Positions 36,187 to 45,375 of a stretch of DNA of 64,000 bases are shown piece after piece. The stretch is from the NCBI RefSeq assembly GCF_002157625.1, contig NZ_BDMM01000002.1, positions 310,001-374,000 on the forward strand, in the 5' to 3' direction. How positions within the stretch are numbered: the stretch's first letter is position 1; each line of letters begins with the position of its first letter. Both the position numbers and the translations under genes were made by a program. The notes under the pieces were generated by a model. The model was not told where the DNA came from. It saw only the letters and a program-made list of their open reading frames with translations, and ran no database searches. The stretch comes from Brevundimonas sp. SH203 (GTDB lineage: Bacteria > Pseudomonadota > Alphaproteobacteria > Caulobacterales > Caulobacteraceae).

Positions 36187-37584
36187 ATGCCTTACGAAAT
36201 TTCGCCCTCTCCCGTCGCGCCGGTGTCGTCGTCGCGTCTGTGGACGGTGGGGGCCAGCATCGGCGTCGCCATTCTGACCCTGGTGGTGCTGGCGATTCTA
36301 CATCCCGAACTCGCGGACTGGTTGCTGGGCGGGACGGTGATCGTGGCGCTCTCGGCCTGGGTGTTGAACATGAGCGGCGCGACCGGCGCCGCGCCGGCCG
36401 AGATCGACGGTGGGGCCGCCGATTCGGCCGTCGATCCGGTCGACGGCGATCTGCTGGACAAGGTGTTCGAAGCGCTGGACGACCCGGTGCTGGTCGTCAG
36501 CGGGGGCGAGCCGGACGACATCGCGGGACGACGCATCATCATGGCCAACAGCGCGGCGCGCGACCTGTTGCGAATTCAGCGTCAGGGCGCCCTGCTGGTG
36601 CAGGTCATCCGCGAACCGGGCGTGCTGGAGGCGGTGGACGAGGCCCTGTTCGGCGGCGCTTCGCGCATCACCGACTATACGTCCGGCGGGCAGAGAGATC
36701 GTCGCTGGCGCGCCTGGACCCGTCCGCTGTCGGTCGGTCAGCCCGTCGCGCCGGGCGGCGAGATGGCGCTTCTGATCCTGCGCGACGAGACGGATGCGCG
36801 GCGCACCGAGATGATGCGCGTCGACTTCCTGGCCAACGCCAGCCACGAACTGCGCACCCCCCTGGCCTCGCTCAGCGGCTTCATCGAAACGCTTAAAGGT
36901 CACGCCCGCGACGACGTGGCGGCGCGCGACCGTTTCCTGGACATCATGTCGGCGCAGGCGGATCGGATGGGGCGGCTGGTCGCCGATCTGCTGTCGCTCA
37001 GCCGCATCGAACTGAACGAACATATTCCGCCCTCGGGTCGGGTCGATCTGGACCGCGCCGCCTCCGACGTGGTGGACGCCATCAGCATCCTGACGCGCGA
37101 AAAGGAGATCGCCATCGCCCTGGACCAGGGGGAGGCGAGGGCGTCGGTCAGCGGCGACCGCGACGAAATCCTGCAGGTCGTCCAGAACCTGCTCGACAAC
37201 GCCGTCAAATATTCGTCTCGCAGCGGCACGGTCGAGATTTCCGTCCGTTCGGACCTGTCGTTCGACGAGGCCTGGGCCTCGCGGATGCCGGGGGCCACGC
37301 GCCTGCCGCTGGTCACGCCCGACCGGACCGCCGGCGTCCTCTATGCGGCCGTCACAGTGCGCGATCACGGGCCAGGCATGGCGCGCGAACACCTGCCGCG
37401 CCTGACCGAGCGCTTCTATCGCGTCGAGGGCCAGAAAAGCGGCGAGCGTCAGGGCACCGGCCTGGGGCTGGCCATCGTCAAACACATCATGAACCGCCAC
37501 CAGGGCGGTCTGGTGGTCGAAAGCGCGCCGGGCATGGGCGCGGCCTTCACCGCTTGGTTCCCCCAACCGGCCGAGCGGCGATAG
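36187..37584 (+). CDS. phoR: Phosphate regulon sensor histidine kinase PhoR
   Basis: Sensor kinase for PhoB. 465 aa from the ATG at 36187. Two hydrophobic segments near the N-terminus (about 18-60) anchor it. A PAS-like region (VFEALDDPVLVVSGGEP) precedes HisKA with NASHELRTPLASLSGF and the HATPase domain (GQGTGLGLAIVKH form). Context is decisive: pstC, pstA, pstB, phoU and phoB follow in the same direction. A tandem PHO box sits directly after phoR, so phoR may be expressed separately from pst. Confidence 0.92.
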   Translation: MPYEISPSPVAPVSSSRLWTVGASIGVAILTLVVLAILHPELADWLLGGTVIVALSAWVLNMSGATGAAPAEIDGGAADSAVDPVDGDLLDKVFEALDDPVLVVSGGEPDDIAGRRIIMANSAARDLLRIQRQGALLVQVIREPGVLEAVDEALFGGASRITDYTSGGQRDRRWRAWTRPLSVGQPVAPGGEMALLILRDETDARRTEMMRVDFLANASHELRTPLASLSGFIETLKGHARDDVAARDRFLDIMSAQADRMGRLVADLLSLSRIELNEHIPPSGRVDLDRAASDVVDAISILTREKEIAIALDQGEARASVSGDRDEILQVVQNLLDNAVKYSSRSGTVEISVRSDLSFDEAWASRMPGATRLPLVTPDRTAGVLYAAVTVRDHGPGMAREHLPRLTERFYRVEGQKSGERQGTGLGLAIVKHIMNRHQGGLVVESAPGMGAAFTAWFPQPAERR

Positions 37585-37600
37585 GCGGTGCGCGGCGCGG

Positions 37601-37635
37601 ATGTCACGGGCCTGTCGCTGTCACCCAACTGTCAT
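37601..37635 (+). promoter_or_regulatory. Tandem PHO boxes upstream of pstC
   Basis: Two adjacent PhoB half-site pairs with the canonical 11-base period: ATGTCAC-GGGC-CTGTCGC (37601-37618) and CTGTCAC-CCAA-CTGTCAT (37618-37635). The second is nearly ideal against CTGTCAT-N4-CTGTCAT. They lie about 105 bp ahead of pstC. Confidence 0.85.
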
Positions 37636-37739
37636 CCAGTCGTCTTAATCCGCTGACCATTCGCGGGCAGTAGTCGCGCCGCGTCGGTCCCGATGTTCAG
37701 GGCCGCACGCCGATTCGCGCGCGTCGCTTCGGACTTCGA

Positions 37740-39170
37740 ATGATCTGGATTTATCTGCTGATCCTCCTGGCGCTGAGCGCGACCGCCTTTTTGGGCGGGC
37801 GTGAGCTGGCGCGTCGCCGCGCGATCGGCGCCAAGCCGCATTCGCGCCCCGGCCAGCACGGCGCCTACGCCCTGATCTGGGTGGCCGCGCCGGCCCTTTT
37901 GGTGCTGGTCCTGGCCTCGATCTTCTCCGCGCCGCTTCAGCGTCAGCTGACGGCTTCCGGCACGCCCGAGGCGGTCGCCTCGCTCGATCATTTCCGCCGC
38001 GACGCCTTCTTCGCCGACGCCTATCGCGTGGGCCGAGGCGAGGCCGCCCTGCAGATCTGGGAGCGCCCGCTGGCCGAGCAACTGCCGGTCGAGGCGCGTC
38101 GCATGGTCCGTATCGAGCGCACCCTGTCGTGGGGCGGGGGCGCCGCCGCCCTTCTGGCGGCCCTTCTGGGCGGCCTGTTCGCCCTGACCCAGATCAAGCC
38201 GAAGACCCGCGCCCGCAACCGGGTCGAGGGCTGGATCTACGGCGCCCTGTTCGTCTGTTCGGCCATCGCGGTCCTGACCACCCTGGGCATCATCGCCTCC
38301 CTGGCCTTCGACAGCTTGCGCTTCTTCCAGAAGGTGCCGGTCCTCGACTTCCTGTTCGGAACCCAGTGGAGCCCGCAGATCGCCATTCGCGCCGATCAGG
38401 TGGGATCGTCCGGCGCCTTCGGGGCCGTGCCGCTGTTCGCCGGCACCCTGCTGATCATGGTGATCGCCATGTGCGTCGCCGCGCCCATCGGCCTGCTGTC
38501 GGCCATCTATCTGTCGGAATACGCCAGCCGCACGACCCGCGCCGTCATCAAGCCTCTGCTGGAGATTCTGGCCGGGGTGCCGACCGTCGTTTACGGCTTC
38601 TTCGCCGCCCTGACCGTGGGGCCGATCCTGCGGGTCTTCTTCAACGAGATCGGCCTGTTCCTGATCGGCGGTCCTCTGGACGGGCTGGGCCAGTATCTGG
38701 CCCTGGTGCAGAACCAGATGGCCCTGACCGCCGGCGCGGTGATGGGCATCATGCTGATCCCCTTCGTGTCGTCCCTGTCCGACGACATCCTGAACGCCGT
38801 GCCGCAGTCGCTGCGCGACGGCTCCTTCGCCATGGGCGCCACCAAGTCCGAGACGGTCAAGCGCGTCCTGCTGCCCGCCGCCCTGCCGGGCATCGCCGGC
38901 GCCTTGCTGCTGGCCGTGTCGCGCGCCATCGGCGAGACGATGATCGTGACCATGGCCGCGGGCCTCGCCGCCAACCTGACCTTCAATCCGCTGGACACCG
39001 TCACCACCGTCACGGTGCAGATCGTGACCCTGCTGACCGGCGACCAGGAGTTCAACAGCGCCAAGACCCTGTCGGCCTTCGGCCTGGGGCTGACCCTGTT
39101 CCTGGTGACGCTGGCGCTGAACATCATCGCCCACCGGATCGTCCAGACCTATCGGGAACAATATGACTGA
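37740..39170 (+). CDS. pstC: Phosphate ABC transporter permease PstC
   Basis: An inner-membrane permease of 476 aa. The N-terminal extension has one or two hydrophobic segments and a large polar loop (about 70-125). The ABC permease core ends with the EAA-type loop (GATKSETVKRVLLPAALPGI). Long PstC forms like this are usual in alphaproteobacteria. The stop overlaps the pstA start by 8 bp. Expected to be induced by PhoB through the upstream PHO boxes. Confidence 0.94.
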   Translation: MIWIYLLILLALSATAFLGGRELARRRAIGAKPHSRPGQHGAYALIWVAAPALLVLVLASIFSAPLQRQLTASGTPEAVASLDHFRRDAFFADAYRVGRGEAALQIWERPLAEQLPVEARRMVRIERTLSWGGGAAALLAALLGGLFALTQIKPKTRARNRVEGWIYGALFVCSAIAVLTTLGIIASLAFDSLRFFQKVPVLDFLFGTQWSPQIAIRADQVGSSGAFGAVPLFAGTLLIMVIAMCVAAPIGLLSAIYLSEYASRTTRAVIKPLLEILAGVPTVVYGFFAALTVGPILRVFFNEIGLFLIGGPLDGLGQYLALVQNQMALTAGAVMGIMLIPFVSSLSDDILNAVPQSLRDGSFAMGATKSETVKRVLLPAALPGIAGALLLAVSRAIGETMIVTMAAGLAANLTFNPLDTVTTVTVQIVTLLTGDQEFNSAKTLSAFGLGLTLFLVTLALNIIAHRIVQTYREQYD

Positions 39171-40467
39171 CGCGACCCCCGACCGGATCGACGGCGCATC
39201 CGCCAACGGGCGGCTGGAGCGTCTGCGCGCGGGGCTGAAACGCCGCCACGCCAAGGAGACGCGCTTCAAATGGTATGGCCGCCTGGCCATCGCCGCCGCC
39301 ATGCTCTTCCTGGCGATCCTGCTGGTCCGCATCGTCGAGCAGGGGCACACGGCCTTCTACACCCACACGGTGACGGTGCCGGTCTATATGGACCCCGCCC
39401 GCATCGACCGCGCCTATCCGCAAGGCTCCAACTTCGAGCAGCTGGCCGCCGAGCAGCAGCTTCGGCGCATGGGCGTCGCCGACGATGCGGCCGGAACCAA
39501 GGCCGCGCAGATGAAGCGGCTGTTCTCTTCGGAGCTGAAGTTCGTCGCCGCCGCCCTGGTCGCCAAACGCAGCGAGGTCATCGGCGAGACGGTGCCTCTG
39601 GCCGTGCCGCTGTCGGACGACGCCGACCTCTATCTGAAAGGCGAGATTTCCAAGGCTACGCCTGAGGATCAGCGCCGCCTGTCCGACCAGCAGATCGTCT
39701 GGCTGGACAGGATGAAGGCCGACGGCGTCATCGGCGCCCACTTCAACACCGCCCTGTTCAAGAACGGCGATTCCACCCAGCCCGAGCTGGCCGGGGTGCT
39801 GGGCGCCGTGGTCGGTTCGGCCCTGATGCTGCTGGTCACGGCCCTGATCGCCATTCCGCTGGGCGTCGGCGCCGCCATCTGGCTGGAAGAGTTCGCCCCC
39901 AAGAACAAGCTGACCGACGTCATCGAGGTGAACATCAACAACCTCGCGGCCGTGCCCTCCATCGTCTATGGCCTGCTGGGCCTGGCCCTGTTCATCAACT
40001 GGATGCACCTGCCGCGCGCCAGCCCCATCGTCGGCGGTCTGGTTCTGGCCCTGATGGCCCTGCCGACCCTGGTGATCGCCACCCGTTCGGCCCTGAAGGC
40101 GGTGCCCCCCTCGATCCGCGAGGCCGCCCTGGCCATGGGGGCGTCCAAGACCCAGACGGTGTTCAGCCACGTCCTGCCGCTGGCCATGCCGGGCGTCATG
40201 ACCGGCGCCATCATCTCGATGGCCCATGCTCTGGGCGAGACCGCGCCGCTGCTGCTGATCGGCATGGTCAGTTTCGTGCCCGGTGTGCCCCACGCCATCG
40301 ACCAGCCCGTCGGCGCCCTGCCGTCGCTGATCTACATCTGGGAGAACGCCTCGGAGCGCGCCTTCCACGAACGCACCGCCGCGGCGATCATCGTCCTGCT
40401 GGTCTTCATGATCATCATGAACGCGGCGGCCATCATCCTGAGGCGGCGCTTCGAGCGTCGGTGGTAA
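39163..40467 (+). CDS. pstA: Phosphate ABC transporter permease PstA
   Basis: Second permease subunit, 434 aa. An N-terminal segment (about 40-65) is followed by a periplasmic insertion of some 150 residues that is longer than in E. coli. The permease core then carries the EAA-type motif ([20 protein letters not shown]). It overlaps pstC and lies 4 bp before pstB, consistent with one transcript. Confidence 0.94.
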   Translation: MTDATPDRIDGASANGRLERLRAGLKRRHAKETRFKWYGRLAIAAAMLFLAILLVRIVEQGHTAFYTHTVTVPVYMDPARIDRAYPQGSNFEQLAAEQQLRRMGVADDAAGTKAAQMKRLFSSELKFVAAALVAKRSEVIGETVPLAVPLSDDADLYLKGEISKATPEDQRRLSDQQIVWLDRMKADGVIGAHFNTALFKNGDSTQPELAGVLGAVVGSALMLLVTALIAIPLGVGAAIWLEEFAPKNKLTDVIEVNINNLAAVPSIVYGLLGLALFINWMHLPRASPIVGGLVLALMALPTLVIATRSALKAVPPSIREAALAMGASKTQTVFSHVLPLAMPGVMTGAIISMAHALGETAPLLLIGMVSFVPGVPHAIDQPVGALPSLIYIWENASERAFHERTAAAIIVLLVFMIIMNAAAIILRRRFERRW

Positions 40468-40471
40468 GAGA

Positions 40472-41422
40472 ATGAAATTCCGTATTTTCCGCTCCGCCGA
40501 AGACCAGACGGGCGCCGGCCCGGTCGATCCGACCCAGACCCCGCGCATGGGCGGTCAGGTCCTACCCGAGGTCGCGCCCGCGACCGAGGCGGCGCCGGCC
40601 CAGCCGCGCGTGGAAGACGTCGCGCCCGTCGCGTCCTCGACCGTCGTGGACACCCCGCCGACCGGGCCGATCAAGATCGCCGCCCGCGACGTCTCGGTCT
40701 TCTATGAAGGCAAGCAGGCGCTCTACGATGTCTCGCTGGACATCCCGGACAAGACCGTCACGGCCCTGATCGGCCCGTCGGGTTGCGGCAAGTCGACCTT
40801 CCTGCGGACGATGAACCGCATGAACGACACCATCGCCGGCGCTCGCGTCACCGGCCGGATCGCGATGGATGACGAGGACATCAACGACCGCTCCATCGAC
40901 CCGGTGCTGCTGCGCGCCCGCGTCGGCATGGTGTTCCAGCGTCCGAACCCCTTCCCCAAGTCCATCTACGAGAACGTCGCCTACGGTCCCAAGATCCACG
41001 GCCTGGTCTCGTCCAAGTCCGAGATGGACGGCGTGGTCGAGAGCGCCCTGAAGCGGGCGGGTCTGTGGGACGAGGTCGCCGACCGTCTTCAGTCGTCGGC
41101 CATGGGCCTGTCGGGCGGTCAGCAGCAGCGTCTGGTCATCGCCCGCGCCATCGCCGTGAACCCCGAAGTCATCCTGATGGACGAGCCCTGCTCGGCCCTG
41201 GACCCCATCGCCACGGCGCGGATCGAGGAACTGATCGACGAATTGCGCGAGCGGTTCTGCATCGTCATCGTCACCCACTCGATGGCCCAGGCCGCGCGCG
41301 TGTCGCAACGCACCGCCTTCTTCCACATGGGCCGCCTGGTCGAAACCGGGGACACGGAAGACATCTTCCAGAACCCGCGCGAACGGCGCACTCTCGACTA
41401 CATCACGGGACGCTTCGGCTAA
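40472..41422 (+). CDS. pstB: Phosphate ABC transporter ATP-binding protein PstB
   Basis: The ATPase of the Pst importer, 316 aa. Walker A is [10 protein letters not shown], the signature LSGGQQQRL and Walker [14 protein letters not shown]. The core begins near residue 66. The preceding Pro/Ala/Glu-rich, poorly conserved 60-odd residues are an unusual extension, and an internal start cannot be ruled out. No pstS lies in the operon, so the binding protein is encoded elsewhere. Confidence 0.95.
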   Translation: MKFRIFRSAEDQTGAGPVDPTQTPRMGGQVLPEVAPATEAAPAQPRVEDVAPVASSTVVDTPPTGPIKIAARDVSVFYEGKQALYDVSLDIPDKTVTALIGPSGCGKSTFLRTMNRMNDTIAGARVTGRIAMDDEDINDRSIDPVLLRARVGMVFQRPNPFPKSIYENVAYGPKIHGLVSSKSEMDGVVESALKRAGLWDEVADRLQSSAMGLSGGQQQRLVIARAIAVNPEVILMDEPCSALDPIATARIEELIDELRERFCIVIVTHSMAQAARVSQRTAFFHMGRLVETGDTEDIFQNPRERRTLDYITGRFG

Positions 41423-41426
41423 TCCG

Positions 41427-42152
41427 ATGAACCAGCACACCGTCAAAGCCTATGGCGACGAACTGAACCAGATCACGGCCGAGGTCGCCCGCATGGGCGG
41501 TCTCGCCGAGGCCCAGGTCGCCGACTCCATCGATTCCGTCGCCCGGCGCGACATCGCCCTGGCCCGCGCGGTGGTCGAGCGCGACCTGAAGCTGGATGCG
41601 CTGCACCGCGACATCGAGAAGAAGGCCATCCGCCTGATCGCCCTGCGACAGCCGGTCGCCAGCGATCTGCGCCGCACCCTGGGCGCCATGAAGATCGCCA
41701 CCGATCTGGAACGCACCGGCGACCTGGCCAAGAACATCGCCAAGCGCGCCCTGATCCTGGCGGAAGCGCAACCGATGCAGCCCCTGACCCGCTCCATCGA
41801 GCGAATGGGCCGGCTGGTCTCCACCCGTCTGCGCGACGTGCTGGACGCCTATACGGCTTCTGAGTTGGATCGCGCCGTCGCCGTCTGGCAGACCGACGAC
41901 GAGGTGGACGAGCATTACAACGCCCTGTTCCGCGAACTGCTGACCTACATGATGGGCGATCCGCGCACGATCGGCGCCTGCACCCATCTGCTGTTCATGG
42001 CCAAGAACCTGGAGCGGATCGGGGACCACGCGACCAACATCGCCGAGACGGTCCACTACGAGATCACGGGCGACGACATCGTGGGCGAACGCCCGCGCGC
42101 CCAGCCCACGGCCGAGGATTCTGATCCGACGCCGAACCTTTCCACGCACTGA
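41427..42152 (+). CDS. phoU: Phosphate transport regulator PhoU
   Basis: A 241-aa two-repeat helical protein that couples PstB status to PhoR and represses the Pho response when phosphate is ample. The repeated E/DxxxD metal motifs are visible (DLERTGDLAKNIAKRA and NLERIGDHATNIAETV). It starts 4 bp after pstB. The C-terminal tail (RPRAQPTAEDSDPT) is short and unstructured. Confidence 0.95.
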   Translation: MNQHTVKAYGDELNQITAEVARMGGLAEAQVADSIDSVARRDIALARAVVERDLKLDALHRDIEKKAIRLIALRQPVASDLRRTLGAMKIATDLERTGDLAKNIAKRALILAEAQPMQPLTRSIERMGRLVSTRLRDVLDAYTASELDRAVAVWQTDDEVDEHYNALFRELLTYMMGDPRTIGACTHLLFMAKNLERIGDHATNIAETVHYEITGDDIVGERPRAQPTAEDSDPTPNLSTH

Positions 42153-42172
42153 CCCGAGACCGGAGACCCGAC

Positions 42173-42865
42173 GTGCAGCCCTATATCCTTGTAATGGAAG
42201 ACGAGGACGCGCTGGCGACCCTGCTTCAGTACAATCTGGAAAAGGAAGGCTACGACGTCACCGTCGCCGCCGACGGGGAGGAGGGGATGCTCCAGATCGA
42301 CGAGCGCCAGCCCGATCTGGTGCTGCTGGACTGGATGCTGCCCAAACTGTCGGGCATCGAGGTCTGCCGCCGCATCCGGGGCAAGGCCGAGACCCGCAAC
42401 CTGCCGATCATCATGCTGACCGCGCGCGGCGAGGAAAGCGACCGGGTGCGCGGCCTGGACACCGGCGCCGACGACTATCTGACCAAGCCGTTCTCGATGG
42501 TCGAGCTGATCGCCCGCATCCGCGCGGTCCTGCGCCGCATCCGTCCCGGCCTGGCCGACGACCGGCTGAACCACGGCGACATCGTCATCGACCGGGTGTC
42601 TCACCGGGTGAAGCGGGACGGCAAGGAGGTCCATCTGGGCCCGACCGAGTTCCGCCTGCTGGACCACTTCATGCAGCATCCGGGCCGGGTGTTCAGTCGC
42701 GAGCAGCTGCTGGACGCCGTCTGGGGCTCGGACGTCTATGTCGAGGCGCGCACCGTGGATGTCCACGTCGGCCGCCTGCGCAAGGCCCTGTCCATCGGCG
42801 ACGACAGCGCCAATCCGATCCGCACCGTCCGCTCGGCGGGCTATTCGCTGGATCTGGAAGGCTAG
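42173..42865 (+). CDS. phoB: Phosphate regulon response regulator PhoB
   Basis: OmpR-family activator of 230 aa from a GTG start (MQPYILVMEDEDALATLLQY). The receiver has D10/D11 and phosphoacceptor D53 (LLDWMLPKLSG). The C-terminal winged helix (about 130-228) ends RTVRSAGYSLDLEG. It completes the phoR-pstCAB-phoU-phoB set and would bind the PHO boxes at 37601-37635. Confidence 0.95.
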   Translation: MQPYILVMEDEDALATLLQYNLEKEGYDVTVAADGEEGMLQIDERQPDLVLLDWMLPKLSGIEVCRRIRGKAETRNLPIIMLTARGEESDRVRGLDTGADDYLTKPFSMVELIARIRAVLRRIRPGLADDRLNHGDIVIDRVSHRVKRDGKEVHLGPTEFRLLDHFMQHPGRVFSREQLLDAVWGSDVYVEARTVDVHVGRLRKALSIGDDSANPIRTVRSAGYSLDLEG

Positions 42866-42916
42866 GGCGAGGCTGGCGACGCGCCCCGGAAAATAAGGCC
42901 GGCAAGCTGAACCATA

Positions 42917-42933
42917 CTGACACTTTCTGTCAG
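42917..42933. promoter_or_regulatory. Dyad upstream of the GST gene
   Basis: A 6-bp inverted repeat CTGACA-CTTTC-TGTCAG lies between phoB and the GST gene. It could be an operator. The TGTCAG arm is related to a PHO half-site, but the inverted layout does not fit PhoB. Confidence 0.35.
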
Positions 42934-42977
42934 CAGGGCGTGAGACAGAGGGGGCGTCAACCGCAAGGACCGCCTCA

Positions 42978-43592
42978 ATGCGTCTCTATCACCATCCGCT
43001 TTCCACCTGCAGCCGTCGCGTCGTTCTGGCGGCGCATCATCTGGGGATCGATCTCGATCTCGTCGTGGTCGATCTGTTCAAGGGCGAACAGAAGGCCGCC
43101 GATTTTCTGGCGCTGAATCCCAATCACCGCGTGCCGGTGCTGGACGACGACGGCTTCGTGCTGTGGGAGTCCTACGCCATCATGCAGTATCTGGCCGACA
43201 AGGCGCCGGGCCAGACGCTGTGGCCGACCGATGCGAAGGCCCGCGCCGACGTCAGCCGCTGGCTGTTCTGGTGCGCCCAGGACTTCATGCCGGGCTGCAG
43301 CCTGCTGAACCGGGAAAACTCGATCAAGGCGCTGGGCGGCATGGGGCCGGCCGATCCTGATCTGGTCGCCCGCGGCGAGGCTCTGCTGGGCGCCGCCGCC
43401 GCCCTGCTGGACCGCCATCTGGAAGGGCGGGAGTGGATTTGCGCCGATCTGTCGCTGGCGGACCTCGCCATCGCCGCGCCCCTGGCGGATCAGACACGGG
43501 CGAAATTCCCCGTGTCCGATCTGGTCCATCTGCAGCGCTGGTTCGGCCAGGTCCAGGCGCTGGACTGCTGGCGGGCGGCCGACGCCGCCTAG
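42978..43592 (+). CDS. Glutathione S-transferase family protein
   Basis: Two-domain GST of 204 aa. The thioredoxin-like N-terminal domain (MRLYHHPLSTCSRRVVLAAH) ends in the glutathione-site motif NHRVPVLDDDGFVLWESYAI, and an all-helical C-terminal domain follows. Ser9, Thr10 or Cys11 could be the activating residue. It is convergent with hslO, overlapping by 4 bp. Substrate unknown. Confidence 0.88.
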   Translation: MRLYHHPLSTCSRRVVLAAHHLGIDLDLVVVDLFKGEQKAADFLALNPNHRVPVLDDDGFVLWESYAIMQYLADKAPGQTLWPTDAKARADVSRWLFWCAQDFMPGCSLLNRENSIKALGGMGPADPDLVARGEALLGAAAALLDRHLEGREWICADLSLADLAIAAPLADQTRAKFPVSDLVHLQRWFGQVQALDCWRAADAA

Positions 43593-44536
43593 ATCTGGGC
43601 GGTCACGACCTCGTCCGGCGTCAGTTCATAGACCTTGGCGCAGTATTCGCAGGTGACGTGGATCTTGCCGTCGTCCTCGACCATGTCCGCCCTTTCGGCG
43701 GGGTCGAACGAGGCCAGCATTCCGGCGATCCGGTCGCGCGAGCAGCGGCACACCGCCGACAGCTCGCGCGCGCCCTCCAGCCGCACCCCGTCCTCGTGGA
43801 ACAGGCGGAACAGCAGGGTCTCGGGCGAGATCGTCGGGTCGACCAGCTCGTCGTCGGCCAGGGTGCCGAACAGGGCGCGGGTGCGATCCCAGACCTCCTC
43901 GGTCGATCCGCGCGTCTCGTCGCCGGCGATGATCTGGATCATGGCCCCGCCGGCGCGCCACTGCGATCCGGCCTCGGTCTCGACCGCGCCGACCGCCAGA
44001 CGCACCTTGGTCGGCACCTGTTCGGACTGCTGGAAGTAATGTTCGGCCGCCAGCGACAGGCTTTCGCCCTCGATGGGGGTGATGCCCTGGGTCCGCTCGA
44101 AGTCGGGACCGCGATCCAGCGTCATGACGAACACGCCCTGGCCCAGCAGGGACCGGGCGCCTGGCCGGGCGAAGCCCTTGGACGCCTCCGCCACCTCGGC
44201 CTCATCATAGCGGCAGTAGCCGCGCAGGGCGCCGTCGGTGCCATAATCGGCGACGACATAACGCACGGGGCCGTCGCCCTGGGCTTGGACCAGCAGACGA
44301 CCGTCGAACTTCAGGCTGGAACCGATCAGGGCCGCCAGGGCGCAGGCTTCGCCCAGCAGGGCGGCGACCGGCTCGGGATAGGCGTGGGCGGCCAGAATCC
44401 TGTCGATGGCGGCGCCCAGGCGCACCAGGCGACCGCGCACGGGCCAGCCCTCGATCTGGAAGGCGGCCGCCAGATCGTCGGAAACGGGGGTGTGGGGCGC
44501 GTGATCGGTCACGGCGGGGTCCTTTGGCGACGTCAT
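43589..44536 (-). CDS. hslO: Redox-regulated chaperone Hsp33
   Basis: Holdase activated by oxidative unfolding. 315 aa from the ATG at 44536 (MTSPKDPAVTDHAPH). The zinc redox switch is visible near the C-terminus as CRC (in VCRCSRD) and CEYC (CTEYC-type, in TCEYCAKV). The N-terminal core (GRLVRLGAAIDRILAAHAYP; KFDGRLLVQAQGDG) is typical. A longer open frame upstream is not part of the gene. Confidence 0.94.
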   Translation of the reverse strand: MTSPKDPAVTDHAPHTPVSDDLAAAFQIEGWPVRGRLVRLGAAIDRILAAHAYPEPVAALLGEACALAALIGSSLKFDGRLLVQAQGDGPVRYVVADYGTDGALRGYCRYDEAEVAEASKGFARPGARSLLGQGVFVMTLDRGPDFERTQGITPIEGESLSLAAEHYFQQSEQVPTKVRLAVGAVETEAGSQWRAGGAMIQIIAGDETRGSTEEVWDRTRALFGTLADDELVDPTISPETLLFRLFHEDGVRLEGARELSAVCRCSRDRIAGMLASFDPAERADMVEDDGKIHVTCEYCAKVYELTPDEVVTAQI

Positions 44537-44713
44537 TTCGGGATTGCGGCTATGTAGGCGCCCGGACGGCTGTTGATAAGGGGGGATCGGGCGTTGTCTT
44601 TGGCGTCCCGCGACGCGGGCGCGACGGAACCCTTTTCGGCGCGGTTCGCTCTTTTCCTGCAAGCGGAGCCGTCGCTCCGCCTGACACGCCATTCCGACGA
44701 AAAGGTCCCGCCG

Positions 44714-45253
44714 ATGATCCGCGACATCGATCCGATTGAAGAAATTCGCAAACATCCCGGCATCACGGCCGGCAGCCTGGCCGCCCTGGCGCTCGGCGCG
44801 GCGGCGGTCGTCTATCTGACCCAGCGCACCGGCCCGACCCGTTATCAGCGCATCAAGACCCGCATCGACCCGCGCGGATGGGTGGATACGGCCGAGTTGC
44901 GCGACCGTTTCCACGACGCCGTGGATGCCTTCCGCCACCGGGCGGAAGAGGTCGGCGGACAGGCCGGCGACTTCTCGCGCGAAGCGCGCCACCGCGCCGC
45001 CGATGCGGCCTACGACGCGCGCGACCGCGCCGACGAATGGTTCCGCTCGGCCCGCAAGGGCTCGAAGAAGGCCATGAAGAAGCATGGCAAGACCGTGCGT
45101 CGCTATGCCGACGACGCCGGCGCCTACGCCCGTGATCATGCGCGCGAGGGCGGGGCTTTGCTGGCCGTCGCCACCATCGCCGCCGCCGTGGGCGCCGCCG
45201 TTCTGGAAAGCCGCCGGCCGGACAGCCGCGTGCGCCGGATCGTGCGTTTCTGA
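44714..45253 (+). CDS. Hypothetical protein with hydrophobic ends
   Basis: A 179-aa protein of no recognised family. One hydrophobic segment is near the N-terminus (about 20-36: SLAALALGAAAVVYLTQ) and another near the C-terminus (about 151-167: GALLAVATIAAAVGAAVLE). The stretch between is highly charged and helical, rich in Arg, Ala, Asp and Glu, possibly a coiled coil. The start MIRDIDPIEEIRKHPG follows AAAGG. It may be a membrane-associated structural or stress protein. Confidence 0.7.
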   Translation: MIRDIDPIEEIRKHPGITAGSLAALALGAAAVVYLTQRTGPTRYQRIKTRIDPRGWVDTAELRDRFHDAVDAFRHRAEEVGGQAGDFSREARHRAADAAYDARDRADEWFRSARKGSKKAMKKHGKTVRRYADDAGAYARDHAREGGALLAVATIAAAVGAAVLESRRPDSRVRRIVRF

Positions 45254-45261
45254 CATAGTCG

Positions 45262-45296
45262 TGCCGCTCGGCGGGCGAAACCCCCGTCGGGCGGCA
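45262..45296 (+). terminator. Hairpin after the hypothetical gene
   Basis: A long imperfect stem (TGCCGC...GCGGCA, with inner CGGG/CCCG) is followed by TGGTTT. The weak T-run makes it a doubtful intrinsic terminator. Confidence 0.4.
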
Positions 45297-45375
45297 TGGT
45301 TTAAGCGCAGCTGAGCGTCATCATCAGCACGGCTTGGCTATGCTGCGCGCGCGAAGGCCGCTAAAGACGCGGCCC

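Noticed and set aside
44537..45256. N-terminal extension of Hsp33
   Set aside because: The Hsp33 family N-terminus fits ATG 44536, and the upstream frame is antisense to the 179-aa gene.
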